Position numbers and translations under genes: made by a program
Notes under the pieces: generated by a model
What the model was told of the DNA's origin: nothing
Databases searched by the model: none
The model's input: only the letters and a program-made list of their open reading frames with translations
Shown: positions 1 to 8,424 of the stretch, one piece after another
Layout: the number at the start of each line of letters is the position of its first letter
How positions within the stretch are numbered: position 1 is the first letter of the stretch
Assembly (NCBI GenBank): GCA_905233285.1
Contig: CAJODY010000011.1
Coordinates: 1 to 60,635 of the forward strand
Direction of reading: 5' to 3'
DNA length: 60,635 nt
From: an uncultured Bacteroidaceae bacterium
GTDB taxonomy: Bacteria; Bacteroidota; Bacteroidia; Bacteroidales; Bacteroidaceae

Positions 1-189
1 AAAGGCGACATAAAGAATATGAAGGCTGTGCTGAGAGCTATGCACAGCAAGATGCCCGCTGAAGGCAAGACAGCAGGAACACGTAACAGTCCTGCCGTCG
101 TATCCGACAAGCCTCTGCTCGCCCCCTACTCCATCATCTGGCAGTATTATGCCAGAGGCAAACATTTCTTCTCACAGCTACCCGAATAA
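1..189 (+). CDS. C-terminal end of an unrecognised protein (partial)
   Basis: An open frame enters at the left edge of the window and stops at a TAA ending at 189, giving about 62 residues of a C-terminus that finishes HFFSQLPE. I do not recognise the family. The piece is mildly basic, has no obvious membrane segment, and contains a YSIIWQYYARGKHFF stretch that may be a terminal helix. The next gene is on the opposite strand, so the two converge. The call as coding rests only on the open frame and on codon use like the neighbours. Confidence 0.55.
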   Translation, partial: KGDIKNMKAVLRAMHSKMPAEGKTAGTRNSPAVVSDKPLLAPYSIIWQYYARGKHFFSQLPE

Positions 190-212
190 CCGGTGTCTCA
201 GCCACGCTGAAA

Positions 213-272
213 TTCTAAGCGCTTAGAAATAAAATTCCAAGCGCTTGGAAATAAAAATCTAAGCGCTTGGAA
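213..272. repeat. Three palindromes at exact 22-bp spacing
   Basis: Three copies of a 16-bp palindrome begin at 213, 235 and 257. The first (TTCTAAGCGCTTAGAA) and second (TTCCAAGCGCTTGGAA) are perfect palindromes; the third (ATCTAAGCGCTTGGAA) is imperfect at its ends. All share the core AAGCGCTT and are joined by AT-rich 6-base spacers. They lie between two converging genes. The 22-bp step puts the copies on about the same face of the helix. Confidence 0.9.
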
Positions 273-318
273 TTTTGACACGAAGGGCTAGGGAAAAATC
301 CGTCCCTTTAACATAAAA

Positions 319-349
319 GAAACGCTCCTTCGAAGTGAGGGAGCGTTTC
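319..349 (-). terminator. Hairpin terminator of the flotillin operon
   Basis: GAAACGCTCC (319-328) pairs perfectly with GGAGCGTTTC (340-349) around an 11-base loop. Read on the minus strand the stem is followed by a T-rich run (TTTCTTTTAT), as expected for an intrinsic terminator just downstream of the flotillin stop at 360. Confidence 0.75.
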
Positions 350-359
350 CATGTTTATG

Positions 360-1745
360 CTACTTTTTCTTAGGGGTCTTGGGTTCTTCGTCGGTGGGTT
401 TCGGCTCCTCTGGAGCTGTCACCACTTCGAATGCCGGGTCTGCTTCCTTTTTCTTTGCCAGATAGTCGGGAAGTGAGAGACCAGCCTGCTCAAAGAGTTC
501 GTTGAGTGGAGGAACCGACTTCATCAGGCCGCTGAGGAAATTGGCTGTAGAGCCTTTACCGTCGGCATTGTTTCCGCTGTCCCAGACTGTAACGTGGTCG
601 ATGTTGACACCCTTGATGGCCTCAACCTGAGTACGTACGAGTTCCGGCAGTTTTTCGAGCAGCAGGAGCATATAAGCCTTTGTGGCATCGCCGCCTGCAG
701 CCTGAACCATCTTGTCGTAACCTGATGCCTGGCGCGAAAGAATCTCGAAGAGACCACGAGCCTCAGCTTCCATCTTAGCGTATGCTGCGTCGGCTTCACC
801 CTTCGCATTGACACGAATCTTCTCTGCTTCTGCCTCTGCCTCTATAATCTTACGTTTCTTCTCTATTTCCTGACTTACGAGGACGTTTGCCGACTGAGTA
901 GCACGTTCACGTTCTCCACGGGCGTTTTCAGCTTCCTTCTCTGCTGAATAAGCCTCTTCGAGAGCCTTTGCCTGAGCCACCTTCTCGGCTGCCGTGGCAC
1001 GACGCTGTGCCTCGGCTTCGCGTTCACGACGTACGGCATCGGAATTGGCAATCTGTACGCGAGCCTCGTTCTCACCCTGAACAGCCTGAGCATTTGCCTC
1101 AGCCGTACGGATACGAGTCTCACGATCTGCCTCAGCCTTACCGATTTCACCGAACTTTTCCTGTTCTGCTACGCGAACCTTTGCCTCGTTGATAGCGCGA
1201 GCTGCTGCTTCCTGTCCGAGAGCCTCAATATAGCCGCTCTCATCGTTGATGTCGGTTACGTTTACGTTGATAAGACGCAGACCAATCTTCTTCAGTTCCA
1301 CCTCGACGTTGCTCGAGATAGCTTCGAGGAACTTGTCGCGGTCGGCATTGAGTTCCTCGATTGACATCGTGGCGATGACGAGACGCAACTGTCCGAAAAG
1401 GATATCACGAGCCAGTTCCTGAATCTGTCCTGCTGTAAGTCCGAGCAGACGTTCAGCTGCTGCCACCATACATTCAGGTTCGGTCGATACGCCCACGGTG
1501 AAGCGGCAAGGCACATCGACACGTATGTTCTGGCGCGAGAGGGCGTTGGTAAGGTTGGCATCAATGCTTATAGGAGTAAGTGATAGGTAGGCATAGTCCT
1601 GAATGATAGGCCAAACGAACTGTCCACCTCCGTGTACGCATTTTGCCGATTTGTTACCTGTTGTTCCGTAGATGACAAGAATCTTGTCGGACGGACAACG
1701 ACGATAGCGGTTGATGATGGCCATGACGAGTATGCCAAACCGCAA
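360..1745 (-). CDS. Flotillin / SPFH-domain membrane scaffold protein
   Basis: The protein has an SPFH (band 7) domain from about residue 20 to 190, opening with RRCPSDKILVIYG, followed by a long Ala/Glu/Lys-rich coiled coil (about 190-330) and a conserved flotillin C-terminal part with the GGDATKAYMLLLLEKLPELV region. Flotillins form oligomeric scaffolds in ordered membrane patches. The frame opens with TTG at 1745 (the first in-frame ATG is at 1724) and lacks the expected N-terminal membrane helix. That helix is encoded just upstream in another frame, from an ATG at 1773, and removing one G at 1740/1741 would fuse the two into MESALIYLIFAFGILVMAII. The gene may therefore carry a one-base frameshift. 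It follows an NfeD-like gene, the usual partner. Confidence 0.9.
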   Translation of the reverse strand: MRFGILVMAIINRYRRCPSDKILVIYGTTGNKSAKCVHGGGQFVWPIIQDYAYLSLTPISIDANLTNALSRQNIRVDVPCRFTVGVSTEPECMVAAAERLLGLTAGQIQELARDILFGQLRLVIATMSIEELNADRDKFLEAISSNVEVELKKIGLRLINVNVTDINDESGYIEALGQEAAARAINEAKVRVAEQEKFGEIGKAEADRETRIRTAEANAQAVQGENEARVQIANSDAVRREREAEAQRRATAAEKVAQAKALEEAYSAEKEAENARGERERATQSANVLVSQEIEKKRKIIEAEAEAEKIRVNAKGEADAAYAKMEAEARGLFEILSRQASGYDKMVQAAGGDATKAYMLLLLEKLPELVRTQVEAIKGVNIDHVTVWDSGNNADGKGSTANFLSGLMKSVPPLNELFEQAGLSLPDYLAKKKEADPAFEVVTAPEEPKPTDEEPKTPKKK

Positions 1746-1853
1746 AGATGAGATAAATAAGTGCTGATTCCATATTGAATAAGGTTTGTTAATGGGCTTA
1801 TTGGGGGAGAAATGGGGTAATTGGGGTTATTGGGCGGTATAAGGAAATGAAAT

Positions 1854-2438
1854 TTATGCCTTCTCAACTACGAGAACGTCGTTGTCGAGGACATCGACCA
1901 CGCGAACGTGAGAATTGCTGGGAAGCAGAGGCCCGAAGGTGATGGCAGCCATCTCGTGGATGGAGCCGTTGATACTGATTTGCACCTTACCCGTGCCTGC
2001 GTTCTCGCCCGGTATGCGTAGATAGACGTCGCAGTAGGAGCCGATACATTTCTTCACCTTTATGGAACCGTCGGACTGCAGACGCATAGCCTGACGACGG
2101 ATGAAGAAGTAGAGCCATACGAAGCCACAACCTACGATGGCCGCAACGATATAGAGCAAGGCCTTCTGCGGAATGATGTCGTAGAAACTGATTCCAGCCC
2201 AGCCGAAGCCGACGAAGAAATTGACAAAACTACGAACGGAGAAAAGCGACAGGCCGCCACCGAGATCCATCGTGTCACCACTTGACGAGGCATCGAGGTC
2301 GAAATCGGAATCACCATCCATGCCGAGAAGCGTGAGCGCTGCCTGAACAAGGAACACGAGTGAACTCAACAAAGCACAGCCCCAGAACAACTGAAGTGTA
2401 GAGGGCAAGGCAGCGTACCAGTTAGAGAAATCTTCCAT
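1854..2438 (-). CDS. NfeD/YuaF-like membrane protein with C-terminal OB fold
   Basis: A protein of 194 residues with a hydrophobic helix near residues 15-40, an acidic linker (DGDSDFDLDASS), two further membrane segments around 75-120 and a soluble C-terminal domain of about 80 residues (KVKKCIGSYCDVYLRIP onwards) with the beta-rich look of an NfeD OB fold. Such proteins are encoded with flotillins (YuaF-YuaG, YqiJ-YqiK) and are thought to act with them in the membrane. The gene lies 80 bp upstream of the flotillin ATG at 1773 and has a recognisable promoter, so the pair is probably one operon. Confidence 0.82.
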   Translation of the reverse strand: MEDFSNWYAALPSTLQLFWGCALLSSLVFLVQAALTLLGMDGDSDFDLDASSSGDTMDLGGGLSLFSVRSFVNFFVGFGWAGISFYDIIPQKALLYIVAAIVGCGFVWLYFFIRRQAMRLQSDGSIKVKKCIGSYCDVYLRIPGENAGTGKVQISINGSIHEMAAITFGPLLPSNSHVRVVDVLDNDVLVVEKA

Positions 2439-2464
2439 AATATTGCGGATTGGAGTTTACAGCG

Positions 2465-2494
2465 CAAATATAAATGTTTTTGAAATAATGCAAA
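2465..2494 (-). promoter_or_regulatory. Bacteroidetes-type promoter of the NfeD-flotillin operon
   Basis: On the minus strand TTTG (2494-2491) is followed after 18 bases by TATATTTG (2472-2465), matching the TTTG / TAnnTTTG promoter of Bacteroidetes. Transcription would begin near 2458, about 20 bases before the NfeD-like start codon. Confidence 0.7.
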
Positions 2495-2567
2495 GCAGAA
2501 ATGTCCTTTTCGAGAGTTGTTTTTACATCTTTTTACAACTTCTGCACCAAATAACGGTAGATTTTGC

Positions 2568-2575
2568 TAATTTTG
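2568..2575 (+). promoter_or_regulatory. -7 box upstream of the PAP2 gene
   Basis: TAATTTTG fits the TAnnTTTG -7 box. No clear TTTG lies at the -33 position. The implied start of transcription near 2582 is downstream of the longest possible start codon at 2443, so the protein must begin later, at GTG 2605 or ATG 2629. Confidence 0.5.
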
Positions 2576-2604
2576 CAGGGCTTTTATGCTGGAAACGGAA
2601 GCAA

Positions 2605-3831
2605 GTGAAACGTCTCATATTATATATAATGTGTATGATTTCGTCTGTGAGCCTTTGGTCAGCAGAGGAACCTGACAGCATGCCATCGCCTGTGCCCCAG
2701 CCCACTTCGTACTGGAGGGAGTTCAGCTATGTGCCTGTGCCGTTCATCGTTTCATCCTTTATCATAAAGTCGAGGAAAGAGGATTTCAGAGGAGCAAGAA
2801 ACAAATTCATTCCAGGCTATGAAAGCAGTTGGGACAATTATATCCAGTACTCTCCGTTTGCTCTTTCACTCGCCCTGAAGGCAGCCGGAGTAGAGGGACG
2901 CAACAAATGGGGACGCTATCTGGTGAGCAGCGCCTTCTCTTATGCCATCATGGCCGCTTTGGTGAATGCAGGGAAATATACCATAAAGGAGATGCGTCCT
3001 GACGGTTCGTCAGCGAATTCGTTTCCCTCGGGACATACTGCCACAGCCTTTGCTTCGGCAACTATCCTTCACAAAGAATACGGACTGACTCGCTCGCTAT
3101 GGTACAGCGTGGCTGGATATAGCGTTGCTACCCTGACTGGAGTGATGCGAGTGATGAACAACCGCCATTGGGCAAGCGACGTGTTGTGTGGTGCTGGATT
3201 GGGCATTTTCTCCGTTGACTTAGGCTATTTTCTAGGCGATATCATATTCCGCGACAAGGGAATGCTACGCAAGAACAAAGAAGAAAAAAACAACTTCTAT
3301 GCTTCGCCAAACTTCTTCAACTTGAATATAGGTGCCGGACTGATACAACACGAGACGGACGTGGCAGGTATCGACATAACCATTGGCAGGACTATCGGTG
3401 CCCAGGCCGAATTTGCCTATTTCTTCACGAAGCACGTAGGAGCCGGAGTGATGTTCAACGTAGCTTCACCCATAGTCAGCTACGACAAGTACAGCGACCA
3501 TATGGGCATCTACTCCCTATCGGCAGGAGCCTATCTGCAATACCCCATCACATCCCGTTTCGCCATCGGCGGCAAGGTAACGACAGGCAGACTGCTGATT
3601 AGTGGTTTCCGCCTGGGTGACGAACTGGAGGTAGCCAAGAAGGTGGGAATGACCTGGTGCATCGGAGCGAATGTGGGTTACGCCTACCGCAACAATATAG
3701 CGTGGAAACTGAACGTTGACTACAGCATGAACCACGTAAGATTCAAGTCGATACGCCAAAATCAGGAATATTCCGAGCGCAAGGGATTGGGGCAGTTGAT
3801 GCTGAGCGGTTCGATGAGCGTAATGTTTTAG
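2605..3831 (+). CDS. Secreted PAP2-family phosphatase with C-terminal beta-barrel-like domain
   Basis: With the GTG at 2605 the protein begins MKRLILYIMCMISSVSLWSA, a good signal peptide. An earlier ATG at 2443 keeps the frame open but lies upstream of the probable promoter. The PAP2 phosphatase signature is complete: R131 in KEMRPDG, SGHT at 142-145, and R187-H188-x3-D192 in NRHWASD. Such enzymes remove phosphates from lipid substrates such as undecaprenyl pyrophosphate or lipid A at the outer face of the inner membrane. From about residue 230 the sequence changes to alternating beta strands with glycine and aromatics, ending LSGSMSVMF, like an outer-membrane barrel. The substrate cannot be told from the sequence. 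Confidence 0.85.
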   Translation: MKRLILYIMCMISSVSLWSAEEPDSMPSPVPQPTSYWREFSYVPVPFIVSSFIIKSRKEDFRGARNKFIPGYESSWDNYIQYSPFALSLALKAAGVEGRNKWGRYLVSSAFSYAIMAALVNAGKYTIKEMRPDGSSANSFPSGHTATAFASATILHKEYGLTRSLWYSVAGYSVATLTGVMRVMNNRHWASDVLCGAGLGIFSVDLGYFLGDIIFRDKGMLRKNKEEKNNFYASPNFFNLNIGAGLIQHETDVAGIDITIGRTIGAQAEFAYFFTKHVGAGVMFNVASPIVSYDKYSDHMGIYSLSAGAYLQYPITSRFAIGGKVTTGRLLISGFRLGDELEVAKKVGMTWCIGANVGYAYRNNIAWKLNVDYSMNHVRFKSIRQNQEYSERKGLGQLMLSGSMSVMF

Positions 3832-3851
3832 GATTTTTCCGTAAGATAAAT

Positions 3852-3882
3852 TTTGATTTGTAAACACTTTTCCATATCTTTG
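3852..3882 (+). promoter_or_regulatory. Promoter of gltX
   Basis: TTTG at 3852-3855, a 19-base spacer and TATCTTTG at 3875-3882 make a canonical Bacteroidetes promoter. Transcription from about 3889 leaves a short leader before the ATG at 3904, which argues against the longer start at 3853. Confidence 0.8.
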
Positions 3883-3903
3883 CAAGGAATTTTAAGATTT
3901 ATT

Positions 3904-5466
3904 ATGACAGAAAGAAAGGTTAGGGTACGATTTGCGCCCAGTCCGACAGGACCACTTCATATAGGCGGAGTACGTACAGCCCTGTACAACTACCTCTTCG
4001 CCAAGCAGCACGGAGGCGATTTCATCTTCCGTATAGAAGATACGGATTCGACACGTTTCGTGCCGGGTGCAGAAGAATACATCATAGAATCATTCAAGTG
4101 GTTGGGACTGAAGTTTGACGAAGGTGTCAGCTTCGGAGGCAATCACGGACCATACCGTCAGAGCGAGCGCAGAGACATCTATCGCGAATATGTGAAGATA
4201 CTGCTCGACAACGGAAAGGCATATATTGCATTTGACACTCCTGAGGAACTGGACGCAAAACGCGCAGAGATTGAGAACTTCCAATACGACGCAAAGACCC
4301 GTGGCATGATGCGCAATTCACTCACCATGCCGAAGGAGGAAGTTGACAAGCTCGTAGCCGAGGGCACACCATATGTCGTACGATTCAAGATTGAACCAGG
4401 AAGAGACGTCGTAGTCGATGACATCATCCGTGGTGAAGTCACTATCAACTCAAGCATCCTCGACGATAAAGTGCTCTACAAGAGTGCCGACGACCTGCCC
4501 ACATACCATCTGGCAAATATCGTTGACGACCACCTGATGGAAGTCACACACGTAATACGAGGTGAGGAGTGGTTGCCAAGTGCTCCGCTTCATGTACTGC
4601 TTTACGAGGCATTCGGATGGGCTGACACCATGCCGCGCTTCGCTCACCTTCCGCTGCTGCTGAAACCTGTAGGCAACGGCAAACTGTCGAAGAGAGACGG
4701 CGACAAACTGGGATTCCCCGTATTCCCATTGGAATGGCACGACCCTAAGTCGGGCGAGATAAGCAGCGGATACCGCGAGAAAGGTTATCTGCCCGAGGCT
4801 GTCATCAACTTCCTCGCCCTGCTCGGATGGAACCCGGGTAACGACCAGGAGGTTATGAGTCTCGATGAAATGGTGAAACTGTTCGACTTGAGCAAATGCT
4901 CGAAGAACGGAGCCAAGTTTGACTACGTGAAAGCTGCATGGTTCAATCACCAATACCTGCTCCAGTTGCCTGACAGCGCATGGTGCCCTGCATTCGACAA
5001 GGTACTGAAGGAGGCTGGCATCAATGCTACAGCTGAACAGGAGGCTGAGGTGGTGAGAATGATGAAGATGAAGGTGATAGAATATACCGATGGACTGGGC
5101 AACAAGAAAAAACGCAATATCAGTTTTGCAAGCGACCTGTGGCCGCTGACTAAGTTCTTCTTCGTCGCTCCTACAGAGTTCGACAAGGAAGGTGATAAAT
5201 TCGTACGCAAGAACTGGACTGAAGGTACTGCCAAGGAGATGACCGAGATGGTGAAGGTGTTGGAAGGCATCGACGACTTCAGCGCAGAAAGTCAGAAAGC
5301 AGTCATTGAGCCTTGGGCTGAACAGACAGGCATCAAACCTTGGAATCCGTGGCGAGTAGCTTTGGTGGGTACAGGACAGGGACCTGACATGTACGAACTG
5401 AGTGCATTCCTCGGCAAGGAAGAAGTGATAAAAAGAATGAAATTCGCAATAGAGACTCTCGGATAA
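3904..5466 (+). CDS. gltX: Glutamyl-tRNA synthetase
   Basis: A class I aminoacyl-tRNA synthetase that charges tRNA-Glu with glutamate in the cytoplasm. The ATP-binding HIGH motif is seen as PTGPLHIGG (residues 12-20) and the KMSKS loop as KLSKR (260-264). [10 protein letters not shown], typical of GluRS, follows the first motif. The C-terminal third is the anticodon-binding helical domain. Length from the chosen ATG is 520 residues, close to the family norm of 470-510. The start at 3904 is chosen because the promoter ends at 3882. kdtA begins one base after the stop, so the two are probably cotranscribed. Confidence 0.97.
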   Translation: MTERKVRVRFAPSPTGPLHIGGVRTALYNYLFAKQHGGDFIFRIEDTDSTRFVPGAEEYIIESFKWLGLKFDEGVSFGGNHGPYRQSERRDIYREYVKILLDNGKAYIAFDTPEELDAKRAEIENFQYDAKTRGMMRNSLTMPKEEVDKLVAEGTPYVVRFKIEPGRDVVVDDIIRGEVTINSSILDDKVLYKSADDLPTYHLANIVDDHLMEVTHVIRGEEWLPSAPLHVLLYEAFGWADTMPRFAHLPLLLKPVGNGKLSKRDGDKLGFPVFPLEWHDPKSGEISSGYREKGYLPEAVINFLALLGWNPGNDQEVMSLDEMVKLFDLSKCSKNGAKFDYVKAAWFNHQYLLQLPDSAWCPAFDKVLKEAGINATAEQEAEVVRMMKMKVIEYTDGLGNKKKRNISFASDLWPLTKFFFVAPTEFDKEGDKFVRKNWTEGTAKEMTEMVKVLEGIDDFSAESQKAVIEPWAEQTGIKPWNPWRVALVGTGQGPDMYELSAFLGKEEVIKRMKFAIETLG

Positions 5467-5467
5467 G

Positions 5468-6706
5468 ATGATAGTTTTATACAGCATAGGATTGTACTTC
5501 TACGCGTTGTGTGTCATTCTGGCATCAATAGTATCGAAGAAAGTCCGCAAACTTGTTGAAGGTATTCCGCAGACTTTCCGCAGACTGAATGCTGAAATCA
5601 AGTCGGACGACCGTGTTGTGTGGTTCCACGCCGCAAGCCTCGGTGAATTCGAACAAGGACGCCCGTTGATGAAACGACTGAGAAAGGAACATCCTGAGTA
5701 TAAGATACTGCTGACATTCTTTTCTCCTTCAGGTTATGAAGTAAGAAAAGACTATCATGGGGCAGACGTAGTATGCTACTTGCCATTCGACACACCAGCC
5801 AACGTACATCTGTTCCTCCGACTGGCACATCCCGAAATTGCAATATTTATAAAATATGAGTTCTGGCTCAACTACCTGACTGCAGCAAGACGCAGAGGCG
5901 TAAAACTGTATAGCGTGTCGAGCATATTCCGAGCTAAGCAATATTTCTTCCACTGGTGGGGTACCATGCGACCATTGAAACAATTCGACCATCTGTTCGT
6001 ACAGAACGAAGAAAGCAAGAAACTACTCAACGAACACGGCATAGACTGCGTAACTGTTGTGGGTGACACAAGACTTGACCGCGTCATCGACATAAAGAAT
6101 GCAGCAGCACCACTTCCACTCGTAGAACAGTTCGTAGGCGACAGTCCGTGTTTCATCGCAGGTTCGTCGTGGGGACCAGACGAGGAGATTTATATTCCAT
6201 ATCTTGCCCAACATAAAGACTGGAAACTGATTATAGCACCGCACGTAATGAGTGCCGTTCACCTTAAAAGCATAAACAAACTGCTTGAGACAAACGGCAT
6301 GAAAGCTGTGAAATACTCAGAACTGGAGAGTGGTACGGCAAACGTAACCGATGAAAGAGTCCTGATTGTCGATTGCTTCGGAAAACTCTCGTCTATATAC
6401 CGATACGCAAAGGTGGCTCTCGTAGGCGGTGGATTCGGAGTGGGCATACATAACGTGCCAGAAGCAGCCGTATATGGAATTCCTGTATTGTTCGGTCCTA
6501 ACAACCGTAAATTCAAGGAGGCTCAAGACCTGAAACAATGCGGCGGAGCATTTGAATACAGCGACAGTCAGACTTTTGCAGATATTATGGATCGTTTCAT
6601 CAGCGAACCCGCAACAATTGACGAAGCAGGCAAGCGTGCCGGAAGATATATAAACAGCAATGCCGGAGCTGCCAACAAATGCTTTGATATGATTTTCAAG
6701 AACTAA
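5468..6706 (+). CDS. waaA: 3-deoxy-D-manno-octulosonic acid (Kdo) transferase
   Basis: A GT-B glycosyltransferase that adds Kdo from CMP-Kdo to lipid IVA at the inner face of the inner membrane. It has an N-terminal membrane anchor (about residues 3-22), the WFHAASLGEFEQGRPL acceptor-site motif with the catalytic Glu region near residues 50-70, and a C-terminal donor domain with GGGFGVGIHNVPEAAVYG and the FGPNNRKFKEA segment. Length 412 is normal. The gene directly follows gltX and leads into DUF4254 and a glycosyltransferase, all on the plus strand with tiny gaps. Confidence 0.94.
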   Translation: MIVLYSIGLYFYALCVILASIVSKKVRKLVEGIPQTFRRLNAEIKSDDRVVWFHAASLGEFEQGRPLMKRLRKEHPEYKILLTFFSPSGYEVRKDYHGADVVCYLPFDTPANVHLFLRLAHPEIAIFIKYEFWLNYLTAARRRGVKLYSVSSIFRAKQYFFHWWGTMRPLKQFDHLFVQNEESKKLLNEHGIDCVTVVGDTRLDRVIDIKNAAAPLPLVEQFVGDSPCFIAGSSWGPDEEIYIPYLAQHKDWKLIIAPHVMSAVHLKSINKLLETNGMKAVKYSELESGTANVTDERVLIVDCFGKLSSIYRYAKVALVGGGFGVGIHNVPEAAVYGIPVLFGPNNRKFKEAQDLKQCGGAFEYSDSQTFADIMDRFISEPATIDEAGKRAGRYINSNAGAANKCFDMIFKN

Positions 6707-6721
6707 CTAAATCCATACGAT

Positions 6722-7327
6722 ATGACTTTCACACAAAACGCAATGCCAATCTTCGAGCAGGTGATAAAAGACTACCACCTGAAAGACGATATTGACCAAC
6801 CGATGCAGAATCCGTTTGCTGCAGGAGCCATAGAGGCATATCTCTATACGAAATGTTGGATAGACACCGTACAGTGGCATCTGGAGGATATAATACGCGA
6901 CCCGAATATCGAGCCTGTCTATGCCTTGCAACTGAAACGCCGCATCGATAAGAGTAATCAGGACAGAACAGACCTCGTAGAGATGATTGACTCCTACTTC
7001 TATACTCTTTATGGTAAACTGACGCCAAAGAAAGATGCCACAATCAACACGGAAAGTCCGGCATGGGCTATTGACCGCCTGAGCATTCTAGCCCTGAAAA
7101 TCTATCACATGAAAGAGCAGGTGGAGCGAGAGGATGCCGACGCAGCACACAAGGCTTTGTGCCAACAGAAACTGAACGTACTTCTGGAACAGCAGAAGGA
7201 CCTTTCAACTGCAATAGACCAACTCATTGCCGATATCGAGGCTGGCAACAAATACATGAAGGTATATAAGCAGATGAAGATGTATAACGATCCGAGTACC
7301 AACCCAATTCTCTATGGTCAGAAATGA
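6722..7327 (+). CDS. DUF4254 family protein
   Basis: A soluble all-alpha protein of 201 residues with Trp- and Arg-rich helices (WHLEDIIRDPNIEP near residue 50, LKRRIDKSNQDRTDLVE near 75) and a C-terminal coiled coil. It matches the DUF4254 family of Bacteroidetes, which is repeatedly found beside LPS glycosyltransferases. The biochemical role is not established. The stop overlaps the ATG of the glycosyltransferase by four bases (ATGA), which points to translational coupling and to a shared role in envelope glycan assembly. Confidence 0.82.
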   Translation: MTFTQNAMPIFEQVIKDYHLKDDIDQPMQNPFAAGAIEAYLYTKCWIDTVQWHLEDIIRDPNIEPVYALQLKRRIDKSNQDRTDLVEMIDSYFYTLYGKLTPKKDATINTESPAWAIDRLSILALKIYHMKEQVEREDADAAHKALCQQKLNVLLEQQKDLSTAIDQLIADIEAGNKYMKVYKQMKMYNDPSTNPILYGQK

Positions 7328-8424
7328 GAATAGGCTTTGACGCAAAACGTTTATATAACAACTTCACAGGATTAGGCAATCACAGCCGCACCACTATAGA
7401 CATTCTCACGGACGAATTCCCTGAGAATGACTATTTCTTATACACACCCAAGATAAAGAGAAACAACATCACAGCTCCTTATCTGCAGAAACAAGGCTGT
7501 AATACCATTACACCGAAAGGACTTATCAGGGGAAGCCTATGGCGGACGTTCGAACTGGCATCCTGCATCAACCATGACAAGATTGACCTCTTCCACGGAC
7601 TAAGCAACGAACTGCCTGTCGGCATCAGACATAGCAAAGCTAGAAGTGTGGTGACCATACACGACGTGGCATTCCGCACATTTACCGATATGTACCATTG
7701 GGCAGACCGTCAGTTATACGACCTGAAATGGAAATATGCCGTCAACAATGCCGACCGCATCATTGCAATCAGCAAATGCACGAAAGATGACATTGTTCGC
7801 TTCTACGACGTAGATGAAAACAAGATTGACGTAGTCTATCAGCCTGTCGCCCCACTCTTCTATACCCCCATCCCAAAAACAGAGTGCGAACCCTATATGC
7901 TGTATGTAGGGTCAGTCAATTCACGCAAAAACCTGCTTGGAATAGTCAAGGCGATGGAACTGCTACCCAAGGACTTAGACCTGCCACTTTACATCGTCGG
8001 CAACGGAGGTGAATACAAAAAAACGGTCGAATCATATATTCAGCAGCATGGAATGCAAGACAGCATCAAATGGCTTGGCAGCCTGACGATAAAAGAATTG
8101 CAGCAACTATATACCAACGCACAACTCTTCATCTACCCGTCGTTCTACGAAGGTTTCGGACTTCCAGTCGTAGAGGCAATGCTATGCGGATGCCCCGTAG
8201 TCACCAGTAATGTCAGTTGCCTGCCCGAAGCAGCCGGACCCTATTCCTTACTTGCAAATCCGTCAGAACCTGAAGATATCAAGGACAAGATAGAGAAAGC
8301 CCTGCAGGACACCTCATTCAGAAACCGCATGATAGAAGGCAGTAGAGAATACGCCATGTTTACATTCCATCCTACTACTTTGGCTAACAGGCTGATGGAG
8401 GTGTATCAGGCAACGATGCCGTAA
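7324..8424 (+). CDS. Glycosyltransferase, GT4-like (GT-B fold)
   Basis: A 366-residue protein with the layout of a GT4 glycosyltransferase: an N-terminal domain with a GLGNHSRT loop near residue 16, a linker with LYVGSVNSRKNLLGIVKAM at about 194-212, and the donor-binding PSFYEGFGLPVVEAMLCG motif carrying the conserved E-x7-E near residues 275-292. It probably adds a sugar to lipopolysaccharide core or another surface glycan, given kdtA two genes upstream. Donor and acceptor cannot be read from the sequence. The last 41 bases overlap, tail to tail, the end of the M48 protease gene on the other strand. Confidence 0.9.
   Translation: MRIGFDAKRLYNNFTGLGNHSRTTIDILTDEFPENDYFLYTPKIKRNNITAPYLQKQGCNTITPKGLIRGSLWRTFELASCINHDKIDLFHGLSNELPVGIRHSKARSVVTIHDVAFRTFTDMYHWADRQLYDLKWKYAVNNADRIIAISKCTKDDIVRFYDVDENKIDVVYQPVAPLFYTPIPKTECEPYMLYVGSVNSRKNLLGIVKAMELLPKDLDLPLYIVGNGGEYKKTVESYIQQHGMQDSIKWLGSLTIKELQQLYTNAQLFIYPSFYEGFGLPVVEAMLCGCPVVTSNVSCLPEAAGPYSLLANPSEPEDIKDKIEKALQDTSFRNRMIEGSREYAMFTFHPTTLANRLMEVYQATMP

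Noticed and set aside
2443-2604. Longer N-terminus for the PAP2 protein
   Set aside because: The extra 54 residues lie upstream of, and across, the probable promoter, and the signal peptide starts at GTG 2605.
4450-5487. Long minus-strand open frame opposite gltX
   Set aside because: It is a shadow of gltX; the translation has no domain sense and gltX motifs are complete on the plus strand.
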